This document shows, in pieces, positions 34,401-48,000 of a stretch of DNA of 64,000 bases; the stretch's first letter is position 1; the number at the start of each line of letters is the position of its first letter. Origin of the DNA: Macropodus opercularis (lineage: Eukaryota; Chordata; Actinopteri; Anabantiformes; Osphronemidae); the NCBI GenBank assembly GCA_030770545.1, contig CM061107.1, forward strand, positions 4,180,001 through 4,244,000, read 5' to 3'. Below the pieces are notes generated by a model, which was not told the origin of the DNA, ran no database searches, and was given only the letters and a program-made list of their open reading frames with translations. The translations under genes and the position numbers were made by a program.

Positions 34401-36459
34401 GTTGAAATTATGAAGGCAATAAAGTGATTAAAGCTGATCTTATTCTGGCAGCCATTTATCTCTTTGCCTAAGAAGTACATACACACACAAAGGTTTTGCA
34501 CTACACCTGCTGAATCAGCACAGAGCTGGACTTTCTGAGCAAGTCACAGTGAGTTCAGCACTGTCTCAATAGCAACTCTGCTGTGACACGACCAGCAGAC
34601 ACCACTAACTCTCTAGACAGAGATGAGGTGACGCAGCGAACAATATTTTGACAGAAGCGTCACGGCCTAAGATTGTTAGCACTGGGTTCTCCCTGCTGTT
34701 TGTGCTCCCGAGGGGACGCTGACTTTCAGTCACAATTTGCCAAATCACTTTTCTGTGAAGATTCTGGAAATAGTCTAGAAAGTCACCTGTCCAGAGTGTG
34801 CTCCCATCCACAGTGGCTTCGTTTACACAGGCCGCTCTGTGAATGCCAGGAAGTGCAGCAGCTGTGCAAGAGGTTATAGATCGTGGCACAGGGGAGATGC
34901 GTGTTGGGCAAAGAGCTATTGATTTCTGTAAATTCAGCTCAGTGGGTGGATCACTGCCACAACTAGGCTTCATCAGCTATTGATCAGCCTTTTATTCAGA
35001 GAGTCAAGGTCAGAATGTGAGACTTTCTGCTTGTCTCGCTCTTTTTTGGCTTTATCAATTTGTTCCTGAAGTATTGATGAAGGCAGTTATGTCACCCTGA
35101 CCCGAAAGTGCCAAGAAAAACAGCAGGGTGTATTTTGATCCAGGGTAGACTTTCTCAATGCCACTTACACACACTGGCCACTTTATTAGGTACACTTGTC
35201 CAGTTAAATCCAATACAGCGTGAAGTTATATAAGAAGAGGGATTGGACTGGTGTACCTAATAAAATGTAGATAACTTTACTCGTAGCTCTGACCTACTGC
35301 TACTTTGTGAAGTTAAGATGGCACTTGGAGCAATTAACTGAATCATTGACGTATAGATTAATCATTCAATTAGTTGCAGCTGTACTTCATATTCTTGGCT
35401 CCCCAACAGTCCCGTACTTGTTTAAGCATTACATAAGCACACAAGTGACAGAGCTTTTACAGAAGCCCTTTTTTGCTGTCCTTCTGGTCTAACACTGTAG
35501 CGGTCAGGCATGACACAGCTGTTCCGCTTTCTACACATTAACTGTACAGATTGGATAAGCCTCTGTCCTAAAGCTTCTTACTCCGGTGTCCACAGCTGTC
35601 CCTGGACTCGTTGAATTGCCTAAGGAAGGTTCTGGGTTTCCCAGATGTATGCGTTCATTGTGCAGTTGGCAGTGAAAGGCCTGATGTCTGCCGCCTGCAT
35701 ATCTGGACACTTGCTGCCTGGGTTTCTGTTTCTGTACCTCATGTTGCACAGCCTCATTCATGCAACTAGTTGCTATAGTATTTCAGGCTAATGTTCGCTC
35801 TTCAAATCCTATTATTATAGTAAAGCATGTCCCAGTGTCCAGCTCAGTGACTCTCCCACATATTTTATGAGTACAGTAGAGGAATGGTTTTCCTAACATG
35901 GCTGAATGCCTTTAGTGTTTTTATGTCCTAGTTTGGACATGTTATAGTCTGAGATGAAGTAAAATGTGTTGATTTCAACACCAAATCTGCCATCAACGAC
36001 ATACACCGGAGATGAAGAGAGAGGACTTGACCTACTGCTATTGCTACCATACATATACATATGCTTCTAAAAGAAACTTTATTTTTCCCACAGAAACTTC
36101 CACAGAATTTCCATAGCCTTAGCTGCCCTGGAGTCACAGGCGAAAACAGCTGCGAGTCTAGCCAGGACCTCCCCACTCCCAGGCGCAACACTCAAAACGA
36201 CACTGACGACTCATGTGCAAACGATCACTGCTTGGAGGACCCACAACCCCAGACCAAACCGGGTGAGATCACCAGGAACTTGTCATCAGACCCCATGATT
36301 GAGGAAGCGGACTGGAACTCCGCCGACTGTGGCAGCGTGACTCCATGGACATTCAAGCACAAAGACGTTCAGCATATTTGGGCAGGGCGGTGTAGCATGA
36401 GGAAGGATGTGTATCAGCTTGGAGAGGAGCTTGACATTGAGCAAATTGAGAGGAACTGA
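31408..36459 (+). CDS. fam53b: FAM53B / simplet, nuclear regulator of beta-catenin localisation
   Basis: FAM53 family protein; the fish orthologue simplet is reported to promote nuclear localisation of beta-catenin and to control proliferation. Four coding exons: 31408-31485, 32181-32235, 33392-34134 and 36094-36459, in phase, giving 413 aa (human 422). The first exon starts in a strong GCCATGG context and, although poorly conserved, keeps the human spacing (MV..., Leu9, Ala14-Asp15, Leu26) before the in-frame MSQGTALFPCG. Conserved blocks in order: PPSKRQCRSLS, WRPQGSRVWT with EKRRC.SGGSVQR, MQRSSSFSLP, STPELERR, SRSQPCVLNDKKVGVKRRRP (a basic nuclear localisation signal), RPSLDLAKMTQ, and GEELDIEQIE at the C-terminus. 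The protein is otherwise Ser-rich and probably disordered. An upstream in-frame ATG at 31396 would add MCTA. Exon 1 is preceded by an acceptor at about 31265, so the 5' UTR is spliced. Confidence 0.93.
32734..32830 (+). mobile_element. Possible decayed tRNA-derived SINE in fam53b intron
   Basis: The stretch GGGCAGTGGCCTGATGG followed by TTAGCATCTGACTC resembles the tRNA-like head of fish SINEs, with a plausible pol III A-box. The B-box position (GGGTTGACTGACC) is degenerate. Only resemblance supports this; boundaries are uncertain. Confidence 0.35.
34135..36093 (+). other. fam53b: fam53b last intron, 2.0 kb
   Basis: Intron bounded by a GT at 34135 and an AG at 36092-36093. It contains the short MITE-like element near 35.2 kb. 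No coding segment is recognised. Confidence 0.8.
35176..35268. mobile_element. Short MITE-like element with terminal inverted repeats
   Basis: The left end reads CACTTTATTAGGTACACTTG and the reverse complement of the right end reads CATTTTATTAGGTACACCAG, with the match continuing into GTCCA. About 27 bp of imperfect terminal inverted repeat flank roughly 40 bp of internal sequence, so this looks like a non-autonomous DNA transposon. The TTTATTAGGTACAC end is one I recognise as recurrent in vertebrate genomes; I do not assign a family. Confidence 0.7.
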
Positions 36460-37085
36460 ACTGTGTTGCTTGAGACTTATAGCCAGGTGGTGCAGCAAAG
36501 CGTCCTTAAGCAACCTGCTTAAGGACAAAGCAGGTTGGAGCACTCGTTTTTTTCCCCTCGAGAAGCAAGGGTTTCAGGCTAAACATCACTTTTGGGGGGA
36601 CATTATAACCAGAGGCTACGCCCCCCCCCCAAATCAAACAAACTGATAAACAGAAGTTCTATTTTGATGTTGGCTCAGAGAGCGGTGTCTTGAACATTTC
36701 TTTGTAACCTGATTACCTTCACTGTACTACATATGGAGAGAATTCACAGCAGGTTTGTATAAATTCTCTGCAGTAGAAAGAGTGTTTGTTCCTGTCATGT
36801 GTAGCAGTAGTATAAGGGTAGATGATGGAATGAAATGAAGACCACGTTGAGAGTTCATGTCAGTTCACTTCAACAAGCTCCAGGCTCACACACAACCTGT
36901 GACTATGACAAAGAGCATAACTTTTCACACCGTAACGTCGGGCTTCTCTGAGACCTCTGTGCTTGTTTGTGCGAGAGAAACTTGATGTGATGCTAATAGC
37001 GTTAATATTTTTTCTTTTTACAATTTGTAACTACAAAGTTATGTAAAACATGGAACATATTTCTGTACAAATAAACACAGATTTA
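36460..37085 (+). other. fam53b: fam53b 3' UTR
   Basis: Non-coding sequence after the stop codon, ending at an AATAAA (37070-37075) and then AT-rich intergenic DNA. It contains two overlapping inverted repeats at 36502-36537 and a C-rich homopolymer near 36621. Confidence 0.65.
37070..37075 (+). terminator. fam53b: Polyadenylation signal of fam53b
   Basis: AATAAA 611 bp after the stop codon, in the context TACAAATAAACACAG, with a T-rich stretch about 30 bp downstream. Confidence 0.7.
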
Positions 37086-37099
37086 AATGTGTATTTGCA

Positions 37100-40000
37100 A
37101 TCCCATTTTTTTTTTATCTTGCTAAAGAAGTGTGGGTGCTACATGAAAGCTTGTGCTGCATGAGGCACAGAAGATGACTACTACTCCCTCTCCCTGCTCC
37201 TTCGACGCTCTGCCCGGTTTTTCACCTACAACCCCATTGTGTATAATGTTTCAGCGAGTGCAACAATAGGGGGCTTGCTATGCTGTGATTTAGCCAGACT
37301 GTTGTCTCCCCCATAGTTAACATAACAAGCTTTAAGACTCTGTAAGTGCAACAGTTCACTAGACATGTTAATTTATTGATTGACAGTTGTGGATCTGGGT
37401 CACTGAAGCATCTGACACGCCAGCTAAATTAAGCTTTGATTTTAAAAAAAGACTGTACTGTAGGTTCAGGTTTTAATTTGAGTATTTCTACACTTCTCCA
37501 AGTTGCTACTTTCCAAAGACTCTAATGTTCTCAGCAGAGCACTTGCATTAACAGCAACATCATTGTTGGAGATGTCTTTAATGCAGACTAGCCCAATTAG
37601 GTAGCAGGAAAAGACAATCACAACCCTAGTAGTTGTACTACTGATGAGCCTGTGTTTGTGTGCTGAAGCAGGGAGTGAGTAGGGAGGACGCCAGGCAGCA
37701 GTGGGAAGTCTGTTTCTTTTTTTTTTTTTGATGGCTGGTAGAGCGATGGAGCGGCAGTTCACCCTGGAGACCTTCCTCCCTCCCTGCACTGGGAAACAAA
37801 AGGGGCTTTTTCTCTGAGGAGCACAGTGACGTGGGAGGCGGCTTACAATGTGGGCCATGTGTCAGGGTTGCTGCTGCTCTGTTTGTCTGCTTCCCCTCCC
37901 CAACTCTCGCGCCTGTGCAAACCTCCAGAATTACGTTAACATTTAGATCCACTGCTCCGGTACAGCTGCATACCACTTCTGCAGGTTTGTTCAGACTTGC
38001 TGCGATGCATGATATTCTACAAAAGCACAAGGTGCCAGGGGGGCCAGAAAGTCAAGTCATTAAAGAGCGGCTTAGTAATTTGAAGATCGCTTGAAATGCT
38101 ATACTCCAGACTCAAATACCACACAAAGCATAACTGTGGGATTAAAGAGGTCTACTAGGCCAATGCATACTCTTCTAATGCACTGGATTATTATACTGTT
38201 GCATGATGCAAAGTGAAGCCATATTTACACTGTCACAGAGTCTCTGTTAGCTGGTTTTCTGATTAATGAATCAAAAGGAAATGAGTACACGGAGCCCTTG
38301 TAAACGTGCTGTGCAGCAGACTGGCACACTGAGGGCCTCTGGCCTTTAATCAGTGGAGTGACAGAAGTGAAAGGACGCTGTGTTCTGGGAGAAGATAGGA
38401 GTACAACAGGAGGGGTGCACAGTGCACTCGTCCACAACCCCCACCAGCAATGACACAGCAGGGTGGTGGTCACTGTTGAACTGTCACCAGAGGTTAGGCA
38501 CGGTCTCATTTGCTACTAACGAGGATTCGTATCGCACTTCGTTTCGTTTGTAGACACCAGATGTTTCATGCTAGATGCAGCTGCTTCAGGTGTATTAATA
38601 GTAACATGTGGATAATGATGTGATGACGAGGTTGCTTTAATGATTGTTCCTTTCACTTTAGCTTAGTCATTGCTCAAAAACTGCCTGTACCTTAAGTAAC
38701 GACAGTCTGCAACAAATAACTGATTGAGGGTACTACTCCTGGGTTCGGTGCGAACGACTGATTTGCAACTCAAATGAAAGTCAACAGACTTCCATTTTAA
38801 GCCAACCACATTACCACCCACTTATAAAACGTTATTTCACTGGGTACGTGCAGAGCTGAATCTCACCCACACGGCTTAATTCAAGACCAAGCCACAAACT
38901 GTGTGTGAGGTATGAGTTTGTGTTTAATGTTGTCTGAGCTGCAACATGATGTGCCCACACTGAAGAGACATATCAAGGTCACACAAGCCTTTTAGAAGAA
39001 TTCAGCAAAACGAGTGTGAACACTCCGTTTCAGTCCTTTGGCATAAAGCAACTGGTTGCTTTGACAGGGACGTCCCGAGCAGAGACAGACAACTTTGAAT
39101 TGAGGTCAGCTGTTAGCCTTCGAACCTTATGCAGATCAAGACAGTTAGTTTACACTGCATGGTGACTTACGAGCACCCTGCTGCCCAGATTATATGCATG
39201 CACTCACTCAGATGACGTCACAGGGTCATGCTTTGTGTCTGAGGAGCCAGGCCTCTGAGGGTTTAGTGGACAGTAGAGCAGGGGTCGTGTCCCTGGGGGG
39301 GGTCTGTGACGGCTGTGACCATGTCAGAAGAATACAAAGTGCTCTGTGTATGAACTGAGACACTTGTAAAGACTCGGAGGGAGGAATGAGGGTGGGGTTG
39401 GGGGTAGCCAGAAGAGGGAGAAAACGGAGGCCTTGGCGCCAAACCCAACGAGTTCTGAGGTTTCAGAGCTGTTCCACCAAATGCTGTTGGCACAGCTGCC
39501 CACAAGGGAAAAAGGGTGATGAAATATGGGGAAACCATGTGGCTTGGCAATTAAAAGAGGCCTTCACATGGACTAATGCTCCACAGACTGAAGGGAGGGG
39601 ACAAATAACTCGCTGCTGTCAAAACAACTGCATATTTCCAACATGGATAACGGTGCATTTTGAGTCGCAGGTGTGCGGCGTTGTCTGGTCAGCTGACCCA
39701 CCGTTTCCTGTCAAACAGGAAAAGCTAAATGAGAAGAGATGAAAGTTCAAGGCAGCACACGCAGCTGGCAGTTGTTAAGGTGGGTAAATGCAGGTGCGTT
39801 ACAAGAGAGGCAGTGTCAGTGCCGTGTAAGAGGAGCCTAACCCAAACACATGACATAAAAACACACATGAATGCTGGCTCAGAGGCACGCTGCAGCAGAG
39901 TGCAGACTTCTGCAGATATGGCACAACAATACTTTTTATACACATTTTCTAAAGAAGTGACTTGTAGTCTTCACTTCACAAAAGCGGTAAAGTTAGGCTG

Positions 40001-42091
40001 GACTGAGAAATAAGATAAATAAGGCGAATGTTGAAGACTAAGCAGGACGCATTTAACACAGAGCCACATTCTCCTCAACAGAAACACGGTGCAGCGGTCG
40101 AGTCCCAGAGGTGTCAATCAAAATGTCATTAAGCTGAAAATTAGGCCATCAGCGTAATGACTGGAGGTTGCAGAGGGAGAAATGAAAGCTAACGTAAAGA
40201 TGTGTTTATACTCACAGGCGGTTACAATTGTGGGCTAGAATTTAAACATAAACACCTAAAAGCGTTCTGCAAGATTTAAGTGGAAGAGGTTCGAGAGCGC
40301 CAGAACTAGGGATTTTCTGAATTAGTTGACTGATATAGCTGCACATATAAGGTGGAAAAGAGAGATTCAATTTTTTATGTTCGCTCTGAAGTCCGAACTG
40401 TAAAGATGGCCAGAGTACTAAACACGTTGGTATAACGCATAACAGGAGCAAGGAGACAAAGTGATGTACCAACAGCAACTCTATCAATCAAGGGTTTTAC
40501 AGTGTATGACGTCTGTCAATACTGGCCTGTGGCAGTGAGATCATACGTGTCTCCTGAACACATATCACTACTGCGTTAGCCAGCAAAGGTAACTTCTGCA
40601 AAATGGGTGGACGACCTTGGGCGGAGGCTTGAGAGGTGTGGTGAACAAGCAGCTAGCTCTGGGGCATGTGTGTTTGTGTTTAATGCCTAGTGACGAAGCT
40701 GCCAAGAGGACGTGCTCAAGCTGTGGCCTGCTTCCTTCACAATGACTGCACGTCCATGAACTAGGAAAATAACCAAGCTAAAGCCAAGCGAATTCATTAG
40801 AGAGTAGTCAAATACACATTGAACAAGGCCAACAGGCAGTAACATTATGAACACAATGCTCAAATACTGTAGAAGCTACAAAACTTGATACCAGCTGCTA
40901 GTACTTTGCTCTGTGCATTAATATTTATTTCCACATCAGAATAGAGCACTTCCCCCAGCCCAGTCTTGGTTTTATAAGGCTTCATGGCATTTCATTACCA
41001 TTAATTGCCCAATAACATTCAGGCTTGTGTCAGCCAATGGTGAAATGAACCAGAAAGACCTTAATGAACCACTTGGCAATGGCCTTTTGTTCTTGATGAA
41101 ACTATGTGGTACACTGCAACCTTGGGGGTAGTGATGGAGAGTAGTTTGTTTTACGCCCCACTTCCAGAGGGTTCAATGATCAAGCTGCCACAAAATCCCA
41201 ATAACTAATTTCTTCCCCCCCCATGGATTTATTTAATCTGGGAATTAACAACATAACTATTGCTGGGGATTGTCCAACAGAGGTGGATAACCAAATAAAT
41301 AAAGATAAGCAGTTGCAGTGGTGATTCTTCGTCATGATGATGGAGGGTTCATTTTGTATTTGTTTACAGAAGTAGAAACATGAGCTCAAGCACCACTATG
41401 ATTCATCACATTCAGCCAGTTCATGTCACATTTTCAGCAGTTTGTTTTTGTTCAACTAACGCAGCTTCAGTTTGAATTCCAGCTCAAACAAATAGCAGAA
41501 AAAATTAATCCCAAACTACTATAATAATTTTATTTATAATAACCAGTGCCACATATTTGCATTATTGATATTTACTGCTAGGTTGCGAAAGCTGTGCATG
41601 ATTCAACAAAGCAACCACAGCTGACAGGCTACTTACATTAATGAGTGGTACAGATACACTACTGTCAATGGCTCACAGTAAAAATTCATTAACATTTACA
41701 GCAGCTCCTAAGATCTGAATGTGTAACATTAGTAGTGAGAGTGAGCATATTTATCCCTTCCAACAGTCAGTTAGCAGCTGCTTACAGGCTTCGTGTTATG
41801 TTGAGGCATCTTATCTGTTGCAATCATGCACTAACGATTGCACAGTGCAGAGCTGAAGTGTTTGAAGACTTTCTAATGCAGACCTCAATATAATCGTTTG
41901 TTTTACACTGCAGTATGTGGATCATCCGGTGGTTGGGTGTGTCCCATATGTCACAGTAGAATGAGCTGTGGCAGTTAGAGGATCTCTAACACCTTCCCTT
42001 TAGAACAACAGTATGTGACACTACTAGGGGAACCTAACCTTTAAGACCCAGGGTCAGAGTAGGCGGAGAGAGATTCCAGTGTCCACACCAG
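37100..42091. other. Intergenic DNA between convergent fam53b and lhpp
   Basis: About 5 kb between the fam53b polyadenylation signal and the lhpp stop codon. The open frames here (for example 37466-37858 minus and 39386-39742 plus) have no recognisable family, splice context or conserved motif. Part of the right end must be the lhpp 3' UTR, but no minus-strand signal stands out. Confidence 0.6.
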
Positions 42092-45000
42092 TCAGTGCCG
42101 CCTCTGACTGAGGATCACGTCCACAGCCTGGGCCAGGTTGTCCACGGTGCCGTCGGCTGTCACAGTTGGGTGCCTCTCATCACTGAGCCTGAAGGAGGAA
42201 GATACGCTAGATATTAGATAAATGCAGCACAGGAAGAGACAAGCTGTTGCTACACAGCTCGCAAGCAAGAAGGACTATCATACACTGCATGTATAAACGA
42301 GAAAAGACCGTGACATGATGGTGTGAGAAAGCAGAACTACAAACTAAATACGAATAGTTGATAAACAGTGTTTATCGTCTAAGGATCAACAGGAAATGTT
42401 GCTCTGTTCCCATCTCTACATACAAATGTGCGTGTGGAGCTGCCTGTCAAATATCACGGCACGGTTGTGCATGTTTTTTGTCGCACCAACTATCATAATA
42501 GTGTTTCAGCCTTTTTCAATTATTGAAAACTGGTAGTGGTTTTATTTGCCAATTTTAACCAGACTAAGTTAATGCTGCAATGTCAAAAATACATAGATCT
42601 GCACATACAGATAAACACATATGGAGGCAGAAATCAGCACCCAATGACCAAACGACAATCTTGTTTCAACCTGTCTTATTAAAAGTGAATAATCGGTAAA
42701 GGCAACTTTGCCTATTTCCATCTTTGCCGCAATGACAGATACAGATACGGTTGCTTAATCAGCCGATATGGGAACTGTGATCCAATCAGGATGGCGCCAG
42801 ACCCAGGCTGACACAGGCCTTTTCCTCCCTATGACCTTAAACGATAGAAATGCCCTCTTTAATTAACACGACAGCTCAGGCCATTATGAAGTGGTGCCTA
42901 TAGAGCATCCTTCCTGGGGCAGCTGAGACCAGGCTCTGTGTGCTGCCTCTGTTTACCAGTCACGGGGCTGGAGCTCCAGATGGGAAAGCTTTGTGTGGCC
43001 CTGCGTGTGCACAACACATCACCATTAATCCTGCCCTTCGAGATCTTGCAGAGGACCATGGCAAATATTTGTAAGACACCCAAGTGCAGCAACAGAAAGA
43101 AGAGGCCAGTGTGGTGGTAGTGTGTGAAGAGAGATGCTGAAGCCACAGTGAATACGGCGAAGCGGTGCCATGTGTTTACGCATGTCTTTCAGCTGCCAGC
43201 GACTGGGTTATGTGAGCTGGTCCGATAATGGTTGGGGTGTTATGTCTCCTGCACTGGATTTCTTCCACACCCTCTTCTGCCCCAGGACTGATTGAGTTCA
43301 CACACACTCAGGCAGCAACACAGAAGCAGGATACTCACGCGCCTCTTATGTTTCAAACAGTGCAGCCAAGAGCATTGAACACGCCGGCTCACAGACCTGA
43401 TGCTCCTTCAGATTGCCCCTGGTGATGGCCTTTTTAGACATGCATGCATGCATGTGTATTCATTTTGCTGTTTTCCCTCCGTTGCCATGAATAATGTAGT
43501 AATAACCAGGTCAATGTGACCATGTAAAATTCAGCAATGCAGGTAGTGTTACCGGTGAGGTCAGCTGCGACTCGCGGTGTGGCCTTCAGGGACAGTGTAA
43601 TATCAATACACATGAAGTGAAAGGTTGCGTCTCTGAGCCTGACGGACGCTGCGCAGGGATGAGGTCAGCTATGATGCGAGAGGAGAGAAGTAGCCAAGAA
43701 CTTAGTTCAACACAGCTGCCACAAATCTGAAAGACTAACTACATAACAAATGACCACAGGCTTTGGGTAGACCTGGACCTGAACAAACTGGTATCGTCAG
43801 TATTCTTTCACATCTTGTACACTAGATTAACTGAGTAGTTGAAAAACATATAACAGATTAACACTGATAACTCGTAAAACTTTAAAGGAAGACCATGTGA
43901 TTAATGTGATGGAGTGACAGGTGCAACCTACAGAGTGTGATATTCCTAGTGAATGTGAATATGTCACATTAATGTTAGAATCAACTTCACACACTGTGGA
44001 AAACCCAACCTGCTGCTCATAGTATGTAGATCAGCCCTGATGATTATGTGTAAAGCTACAAAATACTAGTTTGTGATGTTTCTTTACCACCAAAACCAAT
44101 GCGCAGTAGTAGCCTGGCTGAGATTACGTTACCGGTCCAGTAAGAACCGGATCTCTGAGTCTGACACCCAGACATTACGTTTCCTCTTTCCATTGTTTTA
44201 TTGTTGGAGGCTTAGTCCTGTCTTGCTTCACCTTTTGTAGCTCTTATTTTGAATTTGGTTTTGTTTTCTAAAATCGTCTTAGATAGATAGATAGGACTTT
44301 ATTTATCCCGCAGTGGGGAAATTCTGGTGACCCAGCAGCAGCATAATTACAGTCAGAAAAGATTACAGTACAATAGAATTACAATAATTACAAAAAAAGA
44401 GTAAAGAGTCTTTTACTTTTAGTTATCAAAAAACGTTATTTAGTGCATTTTTAAAACAGACCTGTGCACAGTTAGAACATGACAGCAGAGTAAGCACTCA
44501 TGTAAGTATCATGTACTGTAATAACTACTCAGGCTGCTATAATCTGATTGCCTAAGAGCCTCATATGGAGTATGACAGAATCGATAAAACACGATACTCA
44601 CATACAGGTACGTTTTTATAAAGCCAGCACTGCCTGCATGAAGTGAAAGTGGATATGAATGACTCATACTCGTGAGTGCACTTCACTGTGAAAGTCATCT
44701 GTACGTCAAAGACAGGGCGATGAAGTATGATACCGAAATAAAAGACGTTGTGTAACCTTAGGGGTAGAGTGCAGTTTCTTTGGTTGCCTTGGATATGGCC
44801 AGTTCACTGAGAATGTAGCTAACAACAAGATGCCTTAAAGTCTGATTCTGTTATGATACTGGCAAATAAATAGCACGTGTGCAAAGAAGAATGCAAAAGT
44901 GACGCATACATTTGCACGACATCGTGCAGATCAAGCAGATACACAAAAGCCTAGATGACAACAATGCACGGTCTAAACAGAATGACAGGGAGGCAGGTAG

Positions 45001-48000
45001 AGCACCTTTTGGAAAGGTGGTTCCCTAGACAAAGTGAAACTATTATATGTAAGAAAGAATGTGCTTTAACAGCTTTAACACAAAAATGACTCACATTTAA
45101 GAACAGGCCTTACAAGTGACAGGTAACTGCAATGACAACACAACACAACACAACACAACACAACACAACACAACACAACACAACACAACAAATGCTGTGG
45201 GGAGTGTTTCCATGTCACTGGCTCTGTAAAATGTCGAGCCCCATATGAAATAAAAACTATAACAGCCCACGTACTTTGCAACGCGTAACGATTATTAGAG
45301 CTACTACAACGTAAAAGACAGAATGACGCTGCCAGTGTGAGAAAAGCACTAAAACCGGTTGATTGTGTAGAAGCACGTTTTTCATACTAGGCTAAAGATG
45401 GCACCAGCCAAAACACTGACATTCTTCCTTTATGCACATTCAATCCTAACGGGTGACATTAGATACTTACGACACACAAAGAATTTTCCCTTAAGGATGG
45501 TAAAGGTGTGTAACTGCATGTGTTTTCTGCTGCTCGGTGACATTGTGGGAGTCTCTGCCTTGAGGCTGACAATGTGATCACTGGCTGTGTTATAAATAAA
45601 AAGATTGATGGTGTATCATGATCCTCCAAAACAGTGGAAGAGAGTCGTGAAGGTGTTCCAGCCACTTTTATAACCCTCCATCTCAGCTCTCTCATCTACC
45701 TGATATTTACAGAGCTGCAACAAGACACATATTACACCCTTGTAATAATACAGCTGCAGCCTCTTGTGGGGAAAAAAAAAAAATCTAACTGAACTTGGGA
45801 AACCACCATACATGCAATGGCAACAGAAACAACAGATGCTAAACTGCTCGTAGCCGGGCAGAAACCGTTATCACTTTACCGTACAAAGGCTGCGTGATGT
45901 TGAGTCACGATCAGCAAACAGCTGCGGTATGGCTTTCACACTACACAACAAGTCTTATGCGGCAGGACACAAAGGGGATGCCCTGGTTGAACCATAAAAA
46001 GCCACTTGATGTTTCCCACCCTACATTTCGAGTGCTGGAGCTGGAGAGAAGCTGCTGAACTGTCAAACGCACTCACTGGCAAACACATCTGAGAGTAAAC
46101 GCACAGAGCATAAACCATAAACCTTTACTTTCGGTCTAATTGTATGAGCTACAACTGAATCTACACATGCGAACTCAAACACATGCTGCTTAGTAAGATT
46201 TTGAAGGGCTTTTAGTTGCATGCCCCTTCATTGGAAACATCTGTCCCAGTGTTGCTCCCATCAATCTGAACGTACCTTACTTATTTCTATTGTGAATAGA
46301 GTCTATAAGATTTATTTTACACAGCATCCCACGCTTTTTAAACAATTGACTAATAGTGCTGAGCATGTAGGTAATGTAAACGTATTCATGTCACATCATC
46401 TGTAATCCTCTCAAAAAACACATTACGACAGATTACACAACTGGAGTGAGTATATGGCGATCTCACAGTTTGTCACAATGGCTTAAGCACTGATAAAAGT
46501 CCTGTAGGTAAGAACTCTGAAGGACTTTGCATTGAGATAAAACTTTTGCAAAATCCCAGGATAATCTTTTTATCACAGAGCTAAACTGTTTCTTCTGATA
46601 GGAGCACCCACTGTTTATTTGACTAAATTCTTACAAAAGTAAACTCCCTTTAAAGGCGGCCCCGTGCTCAATATGCACAGCTTCATGTGACCCAGATTTG
46701 ACCACACTCTGTTCATCAGCATGTTATTATTAGCCAAGCCACTGATAATATGCTGAGTTCTCACAGTTTGACCATATCTCACAGCATCTGAGTGTTTGTG
46801 TTAGCAACGCGGGCCTGCTGAGTCACCTGCTTCTGATACATGCAATGCAAACATTTACACACAGGAGAAAAAATGGCTCCACAAGAAGCCAGGCATGGGA
46901 GCAAGTCCTTCCTGCCACACAGCCTGCCTATTGGTAATTGAAAGCAGGACTGGATACCCACTAACGCAGCTAAAGGCCTGTGTTCATGCATTTAGGAGGC
47001 AGTGCTATGTTTCAGCCTGCCATCTGTGGGGTTAGCTCTCTGATTCTCTCCCACTCACACTCCTTTTCTTTCTTCCTCTTTCTCTCTCACGGGTGGAAAA
47101 CTACTGTCACGGGGCTCGGTGGCGTAGGACCGGCCGGCTTCTTTGTCTCGCCATGGGAGCCTAGTCTCACTGTGAAAAAAGCTCAGGTTAATTATTAATA
47201 TTTCATTGACTTATATCGCACGGCAGGCTTTTTTAGAGGAGCCTGCAGGCAGGGGAAGCTGTCACCCCGGGGTGGTGAGGGATGACAGGCCAGGCTCCAG
47301 CACCCAGTGGAGTCTCATCAGTTAACCCCTTTCTACAGCCTGTGAAGCATCCAGCTAGTAATCTCTGTCTATCTGATCCAAAGGGAATGGTTAAAAACAC
47401 TGCTTGAAAGTTGCATGGGGACAGATCTCTCTTTTAGAATCATTTTATCGTCACCACACCTTTGGTAACGTTTGATCACAGTGTTATTATTGAGCACCAG
47501 TTGCCAGTGTAATGAATAAGGGCAAAAGACAAAGCAGTGCTGGGTTGGGAACAACACACGGTTGGCTAAATGAGGAAATCATTCGAAGAATTGATTGTGT
47601 TTACATTCCCCACCAAGCTGCCGATTCCAATCCATGGGAAGGGGATGAAAACATAGATTAGATTAAGTTAATTAGTGGCACTGTATGTGACTGTGACCTA
47701 ATTTCTCAGGTAATACAGTCTTTACATTTTTAGTAAAGATGATTTAAGAAAAGACTATTTGGTTAGGTTAGCATTCCTATGCACCTTGAAGGTTTAAGAA
47801 GAAATTTTAATTGCGATCCTGGAACATTGCAGAATGTGTTGAAATTTAACATCCCACCCTCCTCTGGACACGTACAGGAGCACAAAGTCAGGAAAGAAAT
47901 TCAATCAACAAACCTAAGTGAAGCTTTCACGCATTTCCCTATTTTACATTGCAAATATTCAGCCAAAGCCCTTTGTTGATTGATGAAAAAAGGAGGGACT

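Noticed and set aside
37466..38030. Two overlapping 130-codon minus-strand frames
   Set aside because: No family resemblance, frames overlap each other, and codon content is unlike the real exons nearby. Treated as chance.
45075..45281. Minus-strand frame with repeated CVVLC
   Set aside because: Translation of the CAACA pentanucleotide repeat.
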